A stretch of 64,000 bases of DNA from Alisma plantago-aquatica. Its lineage: Eukaryota; Streptophyta; Magnoliopsida; Alismatales; Alismataceae. The notes below the pieces were generated by a model that saw only the letters and a program-made list of their open reading frames with translations, made no database searches and was not told the origin of the DNA. Within the stretch, counting starts at the first letter, position 1. Each line of letters starts with the position of its first letter. Where the stretch lies: the NCBI GenBank assembly GCA_963693085.1, contig OY856411.1:113638767-113702766 (forward strand), read 5' to 3'. Positions 1 through 11,439 of this stretch are shown here, piece by piece. Position numbers and translations under genes: made by a program.

Positions 1-786
1 TTTTGACTGGGCAGGACAGCTGGATCTTCATGATGTGGAGACCTTTGTGGGTAGCCTTCTGGACGAAGAGGACAACTGGCGCAAGGAGGAGGGAACGGCA
101 CTTCTTTGGGTGGCGTGGGATGCAAGGAATAAATTCATCTTTGACGTTCACCCACCTTTCCTTCCGGGCCTAGCAGCGAGCTTCATCAACCTCGTGAAGG
201 AGCATGCACGGTACCATGCGGCAGTGAGCATATCAACAGTACACTCCTCTTCCTCGGGACTGGTTTCTTGGCGTAGACCACCACCGGGAAGCATTAAGAT
301 TAACACAGATGCTTCTATCACCACAACAGGCGAGAGTGGTTGCGGTGCAGCCATCCAGGATGAGCATGGACAACTTTTGTGGACTTTCCAATGTCGTTTA
401 GAGCAGCCATACTCAGTGCTTAGTGCAGAGGGTAGGGCTGTTCTAGAAGGCCTGCAGCTCGCACTGCGAAAGGGCTATATGGATATAGTGATAGAGACTG
501 ATTGTCTTTTACTGGTGGATGCAGTAAAGAAGGGATATGGAGGTAGAGGCTACGAAGACTTCTTGGTCCGGGATATCATCGATCATTCCCTTAGTTTCCT
601 CTCCTTTAATCTTTGTTTTGTCAGGAGGCAAGGCAATAGAGTAGCGCATGCCTTAGCCTCATCTGCCTGTCATTTTATTAACCCTCACTATATTGGGGAG
701 GGTTTTGAGGATCAGATCCTTGTACTTGTTGTGAATGATTTGATTACTTAATAAAATGGCAGGCGCCCTTTATATACAAAAAAATA
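1..786 (+). mobile_element. 3' end of an L1-type LINE
   Basis: The window opens inside the last ORF of a non-LTR retrotransposon. After the stop at 749-751 there is a short 3' UTR and an A-rich tail (about 778-786). The next bases match the Tekay-like 3' LTR from about 55 bp inside its start, so this LTR copy lacks its first bases here. The simplest reading is that the LINE inserted into that LTR and the missing bases lie upstream of the window. The 5' target duplication cannot be seen. Confidence 0.75.
35..751 (+). CDS. LINE ORF2 C-terminus with RNase H domain (partial)
   Basis: Open frame of 238 codons running to a TAA; the true N-terminus is probably upstream of the window, so the ATG at 35 is only the first in view. 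Residues ~85-215 form a plant LINE-type RNase H (RVT_3): IKINTDAS carries the first catalytic Asp, SAEGRAVLEGLQLA the Glu, IETDC the second Asp, and RRQGNRVAHALA the C-terminal block. In plant L1 elements this domain lies behind the reverse transcriptase and would degrade template RNA during target-primed reverse transcription. The preceding residues (LLWVAWDARNKFIF) match the linker normally found between RT and RNase H. The frame is intact in the visible part. A domesticated RNase H gene is possible, but the A-rich tail argues for a LINE. Confidence 0.8.
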   Translation: METFVGSLLDEEDNWRKEEGTALLWVAWDARNKFIFDVHPPFLPGLAASFINLVKEHARYHAAVSISTVHSSSSGLVSWRRPPPGSIKINTDASITTTGESGCGAAIQDEHGQLLWTFQCRLEQPYSVLSAEGRAVLEGLQLALRKGYMDIVIETDCLLLVDAVKKGYGGRGYEDFLVRDIIDHSLSFLSFNLCFVRRQGNRVAHALASSACHFINPHYIGEGFEDQILVLVVNDLIT

Positions 787-3594
787 ATGCAAATATTGAA
801 TTGTTAAGGATATATTAGAAAACTTGGTTTGCCTTATTTTATAAGTATGGACTTAAAATGCAATTTTCTCCTTTGAAATAGATTTAGTGGTTTTAATATT
901 TCAATAATCCATTAAATAGATATGGGATAAATAAAGAGAGGAAAAATCCAATAATAAAGGAATACCTAAAAGTAATGGACAGTCGATATTTTACACATGG
1001 AATTGTGTGAAGTTTTCTAGAAAAGAATAGGTTGTGGGCAACTAATGAATTGATCTTGCTTCAACAATATATTTAGTGATAAAAGATATTAAAATAAAGT
1101 ATCTTGCCAAATATGGGTGAGAAAAAGGGGTAATTGATGCCTTAAATTAATTAAAAGGAAGACTTACAGACAAAGAAAAGTATCATTAACTTGTGTATTG
1201 GTCTCAAGTCTTGCCCACACCAAGATATAAGTGTTAAATACTTTCCTTTAAAATTTGGGATTAAATGGATAAAAGGAGAGAGAAATATGAATTATTTAGT
1301 TTTTCATAAAGTGAGAAGGATTTAGGGAAATATACTAATGTAGTAATTTAAATCAGAAAAAGGAAACCAATACTTCACCCCTTTTTGATAGTTTATGTGG
1401 CATGAGAACCATTGGATTGAGACTTGATGATGCTCAGATTGTCACATACCTCTAAACAAAAGACGAAACCAAGAATAGCATTGATGCATTTCCTGTTCGA
1501 TTTCCTCTCATCCTAGTGCATGTGCACATCTAGAAATATCTCCAACAGATTCACGAGGAAATTTCAAACTGGCCTATCCTAGGATTTACCCCCTTTATAA
1601 GGATATTGAAGATTTGCCCAAATTTCTAACCCAACCAGTACCTAGTATGCCATAGCCAGATTTATATATATGGATGCAATCCCTCTACGAGATTACAAGC
1701 ATCTCTATGAAGCCTTATTTGACTCCAAACCTCTCCTTTGTAATCAATTTCCTTCTTGAGCCCTGCTCATCCAATCGTTTTTTTCTTTGAACCCAGTCAG
1801 ATATTCCTCTAGATGTTCTCTTTGAGCATGCCATCTCTGTAGCAATTGATGTCATTAGTGACATAAAAAATATGTGACAAAGGTCTTGGTACCCTCGCCA
1901 GTTGCTCTAGAGGCCAGGATCTTAGAATCAATCTTCACATTTACTTGCCAGAGCTTTCTCATGAATGACTAGAGGTAGAAGATGACTTGAGGGGGAGTTA
2001 CAACTCTGCCCCTGAGTGACCGTTATGAGGTAAGGGCCATTTTAGACCTTTCTCTCTTCCTTTCTCTCTTCCTTTAGCACTATCACACGAGCGTTGGCAC
2101 CAACATGGCACGAGCTGATAGCTCGCCCGTGGCCCTACACCGTGCTGGCTTTACATAGTCAGTTGCATATGTGGTGAGTTGTGATTGGCTAAAAGGATGA
2201 AAACATGTAAAAATTATAAAGATTTGTAGATTTATCCAAATATGGCAAATCATATATGAAAGTTGATCAAAAAAATTACAAAGAATCCAACAAAATTGGT
2301 TTCAAGACCTAATTCCAAAAGTGCATAAAGTTGCTAACTTTAATGTATCAAATGCATAAAAACCCTAATTTCTTAGTTTTAATGATCATAACTTGATTAA
2401 ATGATTTTAATGGATGAAGTCTAATCTTTTTGGATAAAAAGGGCATCTTAGTTCTAATTTGAGATTAAGAATTCAAATGATATCAAATTTAGGGTTTCTT
2501 GAGTTAAAAAACATTAAATGTGGTGATTAGGGTTTGGGAAGCCAAAACCCTAATGAAACCCTAATTCAAAATCTGAATATGGAACCCAAGTCAGTCTTAA
2601 TATGATTTTATGAAAAAAACAATTATACTTGGGTGTTATGCATTAATTTTAGGGTGATTGCTTGGTTGATTGCAACTGCTCTTGTTTACTTGGACTTTAA
2701 GTTATTTCTGAGAAAGATACGTGGTTACACCTAAACTACTCATCTTATCAACTTTTGTGCTTTTCAGAGTTTCCCAAGTGGATTCTAATTGAACTGTTGA
2801 TTGTTTATTTAATTCTTGCAATCTATAAAGAAACCATGAGTATCACATTATATTAATATAACTTGATCAACTATACTATGTCTGGTGGATTAATGAGACA
2901 TGTGGGATGTATGAAATGTCAATATGATGACAATTGATCAAGCAGGGATAGGAAGGTCACCAATATACCAAGCTATGGTAGGATGGTCATTATTAGGCCA
3001 AGCCGAGAAAGGAAGGACATAACAAATCAAGCCTAAGAACGGGAAGGTTATAAGAAGTCCATTGTAGGGACACAACCCTAATGACAAAGTATGTGACAAA
3101 GAGTACTCCGGTAAGGGAGTATACCACAAAGATTGAGTGAGAAAGAGTTGAGAAGTTAGAAAGAAAATGCATGTTCAGTTTTGTAATGATAATTGTTGTT
3201 GTGATTGATTATATTGTTACACTTACATGTGAATATTTTGTTTCCCCCACATACTCTGTATATCTCAATATGCTAACCACATTTTGGTTTCATGATGTTT
3301 TAGGTTAAACTACATGTAATGATGAAGGATGAACATGTAGAGAGGAAGACACAAAAAATTTATTCTAAAGAATTTAGATAGATATATGTAGTTCCTATTG
3401 CAAACATTAGATTTCCATTTCATATAACTCCTTAGTGGGGTTCTATCTTCATATTGTTATCAAACTCTTTTTCATTCAATGAAATTGATAATTATCTTTG
3501 GTTAATTACTAGACCCCAATCCTATAAATATGATTATGTCTCTTTCCCCCTCGCTCCACTTGAATATGGGATGATAGAGTGAGGGGTCATTACA
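787..3594 (+). repeat. 5' LTR of the Tekay-like element (first ~55 bp missing)
   Basis: Aligns along its whole length, with indels, to 22128-25000; shared landmarks include the segment starting ATTGAATTGTTAAGGAT and the terminal block ending TTACA. A TATA-like run lies at 1658-1670. No ORF of interest. The usual tRNA-Met primer site does not follow the LTR end; instead 3595-3690 holds an AT-rich stretch with an imperfect hairpin. Confidence 0.8.
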
Positions 3595-4042
3595 TTTTCT
3601 ATTAGAGATTGGTTTACCACTAAACCTCTAATAATATTAAATTAAAAAAGTTATGTAGAGCTCAAGGGAATTATTAGGATATTTTCTAAAGATGATGGTG
3701 TCTATAAGGGACCATGACCGCGGGGGCTGGCAAAACTTTCCTCTACAACGCTATTAGGGTTACGAGGACTCCCGGGGCACAGTGCATCCTATCTGACCAA
3801 ATTTGAAAGATTTTTCCCAAAATAAAATACCTCTAGGTTTTCTTCTCATATGAGCACATCCCTTCTCTACACCTTATTTCACTCCCAAAAGTCTAGGGAC
3901 CTGATAACTAATTTATCTACCCTTATGAGAATTAGGGTTGTGAATATTACGGTTAAGGAATCCTCTACCAAATCCTAAAATACATGTTATCAAGATGTCA
4001 TGGACATAAATTTATGATGCATTAAATGTCCTAAACATAAAA
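3595..4042 (+). other. Leader of the Tekay-like element
   Basis: Non-coding. The part from 3694 to 3780 matches the leader of the second Ty3 element at 63841-63930 (shared GATGGTGT, GGGGGCTGG and ACGAGGACTC blocks), so the two elements belong to related families. No recognisable primer-binding site remains between the LTR end and 3694. Confidence 0.55.
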
Positions 4043-5300
4043 TTGAGTTTAGTAATATATTTATGTGAGAAAGCATGGCCCACAGAAAGGCCACCGCCAT
4101 CCTTGACGAACCTGGGACCAGCCAGAGGGATGGCCCTCCAACAAGAGGAGGAGGTCTTCAGTGAAAAAGAGAAGGACCATGGAGGAGTCCTCCATGAAGC
4201 AAAAGAGGCTAGAGGAGGCCTCCGCTGAGAGAAGTTATGAGCTTAAGCCATTCCCCTTTGACATTTTGAACCTTGAAGATGGTCTTGACCCTAAGAGTGA
4301 ACCCATGATGGAAGATGAGCCCAGGGTTGACTCTAGCTATGCCACTGACTCTGGACCTACAGTGGGGTAGGTGGTGATTTAGATTACTGATATGCTCTAG
4401 TTGGAGCAATAGAAGAAGCTCACTGAGGCTATCAATGCCCTAGCCCTCAAAGATGTCGCCAGAGACAAGAATGTTGAACCCCTACCTATATGCCATCATC
4501 TTGGAGCCACTATCCTTGACTTCATAAAGATTCACATAGAGAAGTATTGGTGTGAAGATAAGATAGAAGTGGTCTACAAGGAGGATGCATGGCTCCTAGC
4601 TGTAGATAATGATTTCTGCATTTGGAAGTGTAATCCAACAAGAAGGTCTTGTTTATTTCCCATCTTCTAGAAGGAGATACAAAGTTATGGTGGGAAAAAT
4701 ACATCGCGGGATAAGACTAAACTAAGGAGTTGATGAAATGGGTGGATTTCTACACCATCTTCTTTGCAAGATTCATCCCCAACTTTGCCAAGAAGGAAAA
4801 GTAGTTCATGCTCCTTTCTGGCGACATGTCTATGGCAGACTATGCTTGAAAATTTTGCCTCTTGGAATGCTTCACCTATATGCTAAGAGAGGAAACATGA
4901 ATGGAGCACTTCATCAATCACCTACATCCTCTCCTGAAGCCCCATGTGAAGGACAATAAACTCTCAAACTTCACTGAGGCCCTCAACTTTGCCTTATACA
5001 TGGAGAAGACCATCATGCCTGCTCAGAACCCACCCAAGGGATATCTAGGGTTCACTGAAGGCACCTCTGCCCCCAAGGAATGATAATAGGAAAGTGCATG
5101 GTCGTAACAATGGAAAGGGTATAAATGGAGGAAAATGAAAACCTCATGTAGAGAACCACAACCACATCTGCCAAACTTGTGGGAGGAAGCACCTTGGCAA
5201 ATGTTTCTTTGAGAAGTGAATGTGTTTTTGTTGTCAGCAAGAGGAACACCTCATAGCCAACTATCCTCTCCCTGACCTTGTCCGGGTCCAGTTGCGGCGT
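4043..5300 (+). pseudogene. gag remnant, Tekay-like element
   Basis: Broken over several frames. The best-preserved part is the nucleocapsid near 5170-5290, with a CxxCGRxHxGxC block followed by CFCCQQEEHLIANYP. This is the paired zinc-knuckle layout of Del/Tekay gag, in which the second knuckle is CxxCxxxGHxxxxCP; the Gly of GH is lost here. Upstream peptides are charged and contain capsid-like stretches interrupted by stops. Gag would form the cytoplasmic virus-like particle and bind element RNA. It cannot be translated as one protein. Confidence 0.6.
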
Positions 5301-5419
5301 CGTTGGTTGCAGCATCCCAAGGAGCAATCCCACCTACATGATAGCTTTGATAGGCATGAGTCTTTGTTGTTGATAATGAGGAAACTCAAGCCAATGACAA
5401 CTGACTCATAGAAGGAAAC

Positions 5420-5800
5420 CATCCTTAGAACTATGCTTTTGTCCTTTACCATCAAGTGCATAATAGTTTTGAATGCCATGATTATGATGTAGGATTGCTT
5501 GATATAACGGGCCATAATGTTAAATATGTATTTGAATCTAGTTATACTAATACTTTCATCTCAAGAAATACAAAAACTATGCTTTGTTAAGACTTCAAGT
5601 ACTTAGGATGTGTCTTGGAAGTCACTACCCCTAGTGTTCGAATCTTCTCATTCCTCCTTAAGACAATGGTCTTACCTATTAAATATATGAACAATGAACT
5701 CCCTACTAATTTTATTCTTCTTGCTATGAACTATTTTGATATCATTTTAAGAATGGATTGGATTTATAAATATAATGCAAAATAAACTATAGCAAAAAGA
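5420..5800 (+). pseudogene. Aspartic protease remnant, Tekay-like element
   Basis: A reading frame with stops carries a segment aligning to the Ty3 protease: a degenerate active-site loop where DSGATHSFIS is expected (FESSYTNTFIS is seen, so the catalytic Asp is lost), followed by a recognisable FDIILRMDWI block corresponding to the conserved FDVILGMDWL. It lies between the gag zinc knuckles and RT, as expected. It would have cleaved Gag-Pol. Confidence 0.55.
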
Positions 5801-5999
5801 AAGTAAGGATAAAGAAGTCAGGACATGCAACCTTTACCATTAGAGGTAGGAAAGATGGCACTACCATCCTATATGTGTTATCTGTGAAAGTGGAACAGAT
5901 GGTAGCCATTCCTAACTAAGTGATTGAGCCTAAACACTAGGTGCAACCCTTAGAGGAAACAAAGGTAGTCAGGGACTGTATTGATGTGTTCCTGGGAAC

Positions 6000-7300
6000 T
6001 TTTCTAGGCATACTTCCAGAGAGAGAAGTGGACTTCTGAATAGATCTAGCTCCCTAGACAAACTCATCCAAGGCACCTTACAGGGTGGCTCCCGCCGAAT
6101 TTCTTGAGCTACTGAAGCAATTGCAAGAACTACTAGATAAGGGCTTCATTTGACCTAGAACATTCCCATAGAGAGCATCGATCCTCTTTGTAAAGAAGAA
6201 AGATGAATCGATTCACATGTGCATAGACTGTAGAATGATAAATCAAACTACCATTAATAATAAGTATCCTCTACCCCATAATAGGTGACCTATTTTACCA
6301 ACTCAAAATTAATCAACTTTTATCAAAGATTAACTTGAGATTCGGATATCACCAATTGCGAGTTAAGAGCAATGATATCTTAAAAACAACTTTCTGAACC
6401 CACTTTGGACACTATGAGTTTTTAGTTTTTACTTTTGGGGCTGTCCAATGATCCAAGTGTGTTCATGAGCCTCATGAATAGTGTGTTCTTCCTTCCTCGA
6501 CACTTTTATTAATAGATCACATCCTGGTCTACTCCAATGACTTAGAACAATACTAATATCACCTATGAAAGGTCCTTGATATCTTGAGAAAGCAGAAGTT
6601 CTATGTGAACATCTCAAAGTGTGATTTTGGGTAAACAAAGTTATGTTCTTTGGGCACATTATATTTGGAGAAACCATATCAGTGGATCCTACTGAAGTGG
6701 CGGCCGTTTGGGAATGGCAAGCAATGGGAAATGTGTTCGAGCTTTGCAGCTTCCTAGGATTGGCCAGGTACTACCGGTGATTCATTAAGCATTTCTCAAA
6801 GACTACCTTGCCCTTGACCAATCTCACTGGATGAGAAGTTTGTTTGGTTTGACTTGTGTGAGGCATGATTCTAGGAATCAAAGGAAAAGCTTACCTAAGC
6901 CCCTATTCTAACCATGCCTTCAGGTAGAGATAGTTTCTCCATCTTCACCGATGAATGAAAGATGGGCTTAGGATGTGTGCTAGAGAAAAACAAGCATGTG
7001 GTCACCTTTTCTTATGGACAACTCAAGTAGAATGAGTTGAATTATCTGACCCATGATCTGAAACTTGTAGAAATTTTCTATGCCTTGAAGATTTGACGAC
7101 ATTATCTCTATGGGGCTACCTTTAGCATCTTCACCGACCATAATAGCCTGAAGTACCTATTGAATTATAAGGACTTGAACTTGTGAAAAAGACATTGGAT
7201 GGAATATCTAAAGGATTTATATTTCACCATAGCTTACCATCCCGATAAAGCCAATGTGTTGCCCTTATTTGAAAGTGTCTCAGTATTGCAGTTGGTTTGG
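6000..7300 (+). pseudogene. Reverse transcriptase and RNase H remnant, Tekay-like element
   Basis: Starts with the Ty3 pre-RT block ([13 protein letters not shown] near 6065) and the CIDCRMIN motif near 6222. The region expected to hold the catalytic FIDD box (about 6508-6535) reads FINRSH before ILVYSNDLEQY resumes, so the two catalytic aspartates are gone. RNase H follows with SIFTDE near 6940 and IFTDHNSLKYL near 7130, ending in YHPDKANVLP. Many in-frame stops, several of the TAG or TGA kind expected from CAG or CGA after C-to-T change, and frame changes. Not functional. Confidence 0.75.
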
Positions 7301-7559
7301 TTAACTAGTGGAAGAGAGGGGAAGACTTTGCTCGATGTATTCCATATCCTATGGCTGATAGGATTAGTTGTGCCAATATCCAAATCAAGTCTGATTTGTT
7401 AATTGAACTTTTAGCAACCTAGTTAGCCATCCCAAATATGAAAAGATGAAAGGTTTGATGGTGAAGCTTCAAACACACCTCTTGGTGGGTGTGGATGGTG
7501 GAATCTGATATAAAAGACATATTTGTGTTCCTGAGGATTCACCTTTGAAGACTCCTATC

Positions 7560-8268
7560 TTGAAAGAGGCTTAGGGATAAAAGCACATTGTACACCTCAA
7601 CACCACTAAGATGTTCAAAGACCTATAATGATACTTTTGGTGGTTAGGAATGAAGAGAGGCATATCCTTGTATGAGGCTAGTTGTCTTATGTTCCAGATG
7701 GTGAAGGTTGAGCACCAATGACCCAATGAATTACTGCAGAAAATTGAGTTTTCTGTGTGGAAATGGGACTAGATCACTGTGGATTGTTTGGTGGGTCTTA
7801 GCAAGAAAAGAAAAGGTCATGATACAATATGGATTATGGTGAATCACATAACCAAGTTAGAACACTTCCTTACCCTAAAGACCATTGCCAAGGTGTCAGA
7901 CTTAGCAGAGCTTTACATTGAGATATATTTCATTTGCATGGTGTTCTGAGTTAGATCATATCTGACTATGACCCTAAGTTCACCTCCAAGTTGTAGAAAC
8001 AAGTTCAAGAGGAATTTGATATGAGGTTGAAGTTCAACACAACTTATCACCCCCAGACTGATGGACAGTCAGAAAGAACAATCTAGACCCTAGAAGATCT
8101 ATTGAGAGTAGGTACGCTAGATTGGGTTGGATCATGGGAGCAATACCTACATGCAGCTAAATTTGCCTACAAAAATAGCTATCAAGACAGTATTGGGATG
8201 CCTCCATATGAAGCTTTGTCTAGGAGGATGTGTCGGTCCCCGCTTCATTGGGATGATGTCACTAACAT
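7560..8268 (+). pseudogene. Integrase, N-terminal and core part, Tekay-like element
   Basis: Shows the chromovirus integrase sequence order: MKRGIS, VKVEHQ, WKWD followed by the first catalytic-site region, and THHPQTDGQ-like TTYHPQTDGQSER at 8041-8083. The open stretch 8102-8268 matches the post-core helix (WEQYLHAAKFAYKNSYQ) and the SPLHWDD block. The reading is cut at about 8268 by the solo LTR insertion and continues at 21552 as GERTLLRPEELQLYADKV. Stops and frame changes are common upstream of 8100. Confidence 0.75.
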
Positions 8269-9465
8269 TGGTATAGTATGTCGAGAGAGCCAATCATATG
8301 ATGATTGCAATGAGGTATGTGATACTTGATTTGATAATAATAAAGGCAATTTCCGTCTATATGTTTTAACTCTTTTTGAGATAATAGTATGGCATGTTAG
8401 TTGTCTAGAGAGTGACAATACTCAATGACGTATGTCTTCAAGTACGTGACTTGAACAATGAGATCATATAGATGTTAAGACTATGTACATTCTCTCTATC
8501 GTCCCTAGTCAGTTCTTATTATGGAAATAACAATAGACATCAATAACACAAAATTCTAGAGTGTGTGTTGGTTGATGACAAAATCTCATCAGTCATGATA
8601 TATGATATCAAACCGAGCACACATATACATGTTAGAGAACAATGTATCAGACAGACCCACCATAAGAGTGATTCATGGAAACCACACTTGGTTAGTCAAG
8701 ATCTTCTCTTATAGTATTGGTGGTGACTGTGGTTTTTAGACTTGAAATCACTTCACTCATCACATGTTGTTGGGTACACTTTGACATCATCAAACACAAT
8801 CCTAAAATATGGGTTGTTATAATAGTGATGATTGGATGACTTTGACACATGGGGACTTGATTGTGAGTGATAGATATGGAATTTGTCCCTCCTAAGGGAA
8901 TGTGATATCCTGGCCACTTGAGGAGTGAGACTGAGAAATGCATGGCCATGTACATGTAAGTCAATATATGATATTGAGCTTACATATATCTCAGACAGTA
9001 TACTCTGAGTCAAGAAACATGGATTGAACATTTGTAGAGGATGAAAAATCCATGCCTCAAGTTCAATTCGGGTATCAGTGACAAAGGGACTATACATTCA
9101 CTATAACACCAATCACATATTGTAGGTTGAAAGTTGTTCTTCAACTTTCCTTTTCACTTGGGTAGCACTTATGTGTGACTAGGTACCGCTCTTTGCTTTT
9201 GAAGTCATAAGTAAGTTATGTACATTCACTGCCAACGTGAAATGGGACCTATAGGGTCACACACATAGGATTAACCTAGAAGAGGAGTTTATCCATGAAT
9301 GATTTTTAAATTGATTACTGAAATGTGTAGGTACTCAACTAAACATTCAATCAATAGACTTGACTCATAATCATCAAGTTCAAGTGTTGAATCAACTGAT
9401 TAGAGTGTCAAATTGATTGAGAACTACATTGACTGAGTTTTGTACAACCTAGACCACCAACCAAC

Positions 9466-9775
9466 CAGTTCACTAGGTGAACCGATCAGCTCATGGTCAG
9501 TGAGATGAGTAGTTCACTACAGTGAACTAATCAGTTCGCATGGACCAAATGAGCAAGTGTTGGGTTTCCTGGTTTGTGAGAAAAGATTCTCATTTCACAT
9601 ATTCAATTCGATTGGATAAGAATTAATCTTTACATTAATTAGAAACAAATAAGGAAAGTCAATTGTAGACAAGCCTGGGAAGTGAAATGACTAGTTCACT
9701 GGGGGAACCGATCGACTCATCTACCCAAACGATCGACTTAGTAATGAACCTATCGATTCAATGAAAAATTCAGAC
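9466..9775 (+). repeat. Palindromic motif cluster in solo LTR X1
   Basis: Repeated short imperfect palindromes built from GAACCGATC, AGTTCACT and CGATCGACT elements, for example around 9475-9545 and 9690-9760. They lie 50-350 bp upstream of the TATA box of this LTR, where U3 regulatory sites are expected. The second copy carries a similar cluster at about 30840-31050. Confidence 0.55.
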
Positions 9776-9820
9776 CCTTCTACTCCCACACAGACTGGGA
9801 ACCCTGACCTTGCTCTCTAC

Positions 9821-9828
9821 TATAAATA
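9821..9828 (+). promoter_or_regulatory. TATA box of solo LTR X1
   Basis: TATAAATA in a C-rich context, with the palindrome cluster upstream and LTR-like leader sequence downstream. The matching box in the minus-strand copy is at 30554-30561. Confidence 0.6.
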
Positions 9829-10169
9829 GACGGGTATAGGGGGCTTCTTAGTGTTGACCTAGAGGTTATACATTACCTATATTTTGATAATGACTTAACC
9901 ATTCCACTCATATGTATCTAATATGTGTGTTTAAGATTGTTTGCAGGCATTAGGTACATGAAAATGATCTAAAATCCAAAGCCCTAGAATGGGTCAAGTT
10001 CAAGTCAAAATAGCTATAAGTGTGCCTTTTGGGATTTCTATGTAAATGACCTTAGAACATCTATGTAATCACTTGTAATGATGAATTGCCTTGTAACTTA
10101 GACGAGAAAAATGTTTGGGACAAAATTCACCAAGTGCTAATCACTTTAGATGCAAATTAGAAAATTGAT

Positions 10170-10420
10170 TATAGGTACTTGGTCGGTCGAGTTTCCCTGG
10201 CTTGAAACTCGACCGATCATTCTTGGTCAATTTTCTGAAGATTGCATCGGTCGAGTTGTGCTTTCACAGAACTCGACCGATCATGTAACTGACCATTTCG
10301 AGTTTAAATGGTCAGTCGAGTTTTGTTAGGACAAACTCGACCGATCATTTGAATATCGGTTTTGTCTTTTACTTGATCGGTCGAGTTACCTTTATTGAAA
10401 CTCGACCGATTTCACTGTAC
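10170..10420 (+). repeat. Palindrome array in the Sirevirus-like U3
   Basis: Four successive hairpin-capable units in about 240 bp. Each has a left arm GGTCGAGTT (one GGTCAGTCGAGTTT), a short loop, and a right arm AACTCGACCGATC. The arms are CpG-containing. The same array is in the 3' LTR (19823-20060), and a related cluster occurs inside the element at 16833-16998. Palindromic LTR motifs are a known Sirevirus trait; a role as a binding site for a host or element protein is inference. Confidence 0.85.
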
Positions 10421-10547
10421 GGAATTTGCAGACAAAAGTGATGTGATTGTTGGTGAGTGTTTTGGGCAAAAATAGAGTTGTTTCCTTGAACAAAAAATGG
10501 CTATTTTTGTATCCAAGTGTCCCACAACTTAAAGGGGCACCCTCAAC

Positions 10548-10555
10548 TATAAATA
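10548..10555 (+). promoter_or_regulatory. TATA box, 5' LTR of the Sirevirus-like element
   Basis: TATAAATA followed by GACCCCC, about 130 bp downstream of the palindrome array. The same box is at 20193-20200 in the 3' LTR. It would set the start of the genomic RNA. Confidence 0.75.
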
Positions 10556-11391
10556 GACCCCCTTGGAGTTCATTCCAAGCTGCTCATTCATTGCAAACTT
10601 GGTGCTAGCATAGTTGAGAGTGTTCTAAGCCTTTGAGCCCCTTTCTCTCTCTACCTTCAAGATAAATTCGTGAGCTATGAATGAGTTAGGTTCCTATGTA
10701 TGAGAGCTATCCCTTATATGATGTAAAACTCTCCATTCCCTCTTCCTACCTCATATTCCCTTTGAAGATTGATTGAAGCTGCTTCTCCAAGTGAAAGAAA
10801 AGTTGATGTTGCTCTTCCCCGAGTGAAGGTGAAGATGGTTGTTGTTCTTCAAGAGTGAAGAAAACAAGCTTCTCCATATCTCCTAGTGAAGGAGAAAGGT
10901 GCAAAAACTCTCCAAGAGAAGGAGAGGTGCAAGGTAAAGCTCAAGTAAGATGAGTAATTCCTGCAAGGCTGAAGACTAAAGCAAGAGTGGGTAAGTCCTT
11001 TGAAGAAGGCTGAAGACTACTTGCAAAGTGGGTAAGTCCTTGGTAAGGTAGAAGATCTTAGCTTGAGAAACTAAGTCCTTGGATGTGTGGTTGTTGTATC
11101 TTGTAATCTTATTGTGATATATAAGAGAACCAAGTTGCAAATCCTAGAGCCTAACCAACTCTAGGTAGTGGACTGACATTGCTCCTAAGTTTAGGACGTG
11201 GAACCACTCTAAACCACCTGTCTAAGTGCTTGCTATTCCTTGTATCTTATCCTTGCTTTGAATGCTAGATTAATACATCAAATTGTTGTATTGTTTAGTT
11301 TCTGCACTAAATATAAATTGGTGGTCTAATTGATTTTGTGAAGTTTGTGAAGCTCTATTCACGCCCATCTAGATCCCATTGATCCAACAAG

Positions 11392-11403
11392 TGGTATCAG
11401 AGC
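11392..11403 (+). other. Primer-binding site, initiator tRNA-Met
   Basis: TGGTATCAGAGC, complementary to the 3' end of plant initiator methionine tRNA, two bases after the LTR end. This primes minus-strand DNA synthesis. Confidence 0.95.
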
Positions 11404-11439
11404 AGGTCTTCTCCAAGCTACTTCAACAAGTAGGAGAAG

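Larger units (their letters stand above)
8269..9851 (+). mobile_element. Solo LTR, family X copy 1, left part
   Basis: This stretch and 21036-21551 together are homologous, end to end and in reverse orientation, to 30037-32117. The unit is about 2.1 kb, has no coding region and no primer site or polypurine tract next to it, so it looks like a solo LTR. Its 3' end is CCCAACA at 21551. The 5' end is approximate: the better-preserved copy starts TGTTAGTATG, and here the aligned bases are TGGTATAGTATG. A convincing 5-bp target duplication is not visible for this copy. It sits inside the Tekay-like integrase and is interrupted by the Sirevirus-like element. Confidence 0.75.
9852..11389 (+). repeat. 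5' LTR of the Sirevirus-like element
   Basis: 1,538 bp, the same length as the 3' copy at 19498-21035. U3 holds the palindrome array (10170-10420); a TATA box lies at 10548-10555; a CT-rich leader (from about 10640) and many short AAGTCCTTG or GAAGAC repeats fill the downstream part. It ends in CCAACA directly before the primer-binding site. Confidence 0.95.

Noticed and set aside
8692..9097. Overlapping minus-strand frames (90 and 114 codons)
   Set aside because: They fall in the solo LTR X1, are not kept in the homologous copy at 30037-32117, and show no domain.
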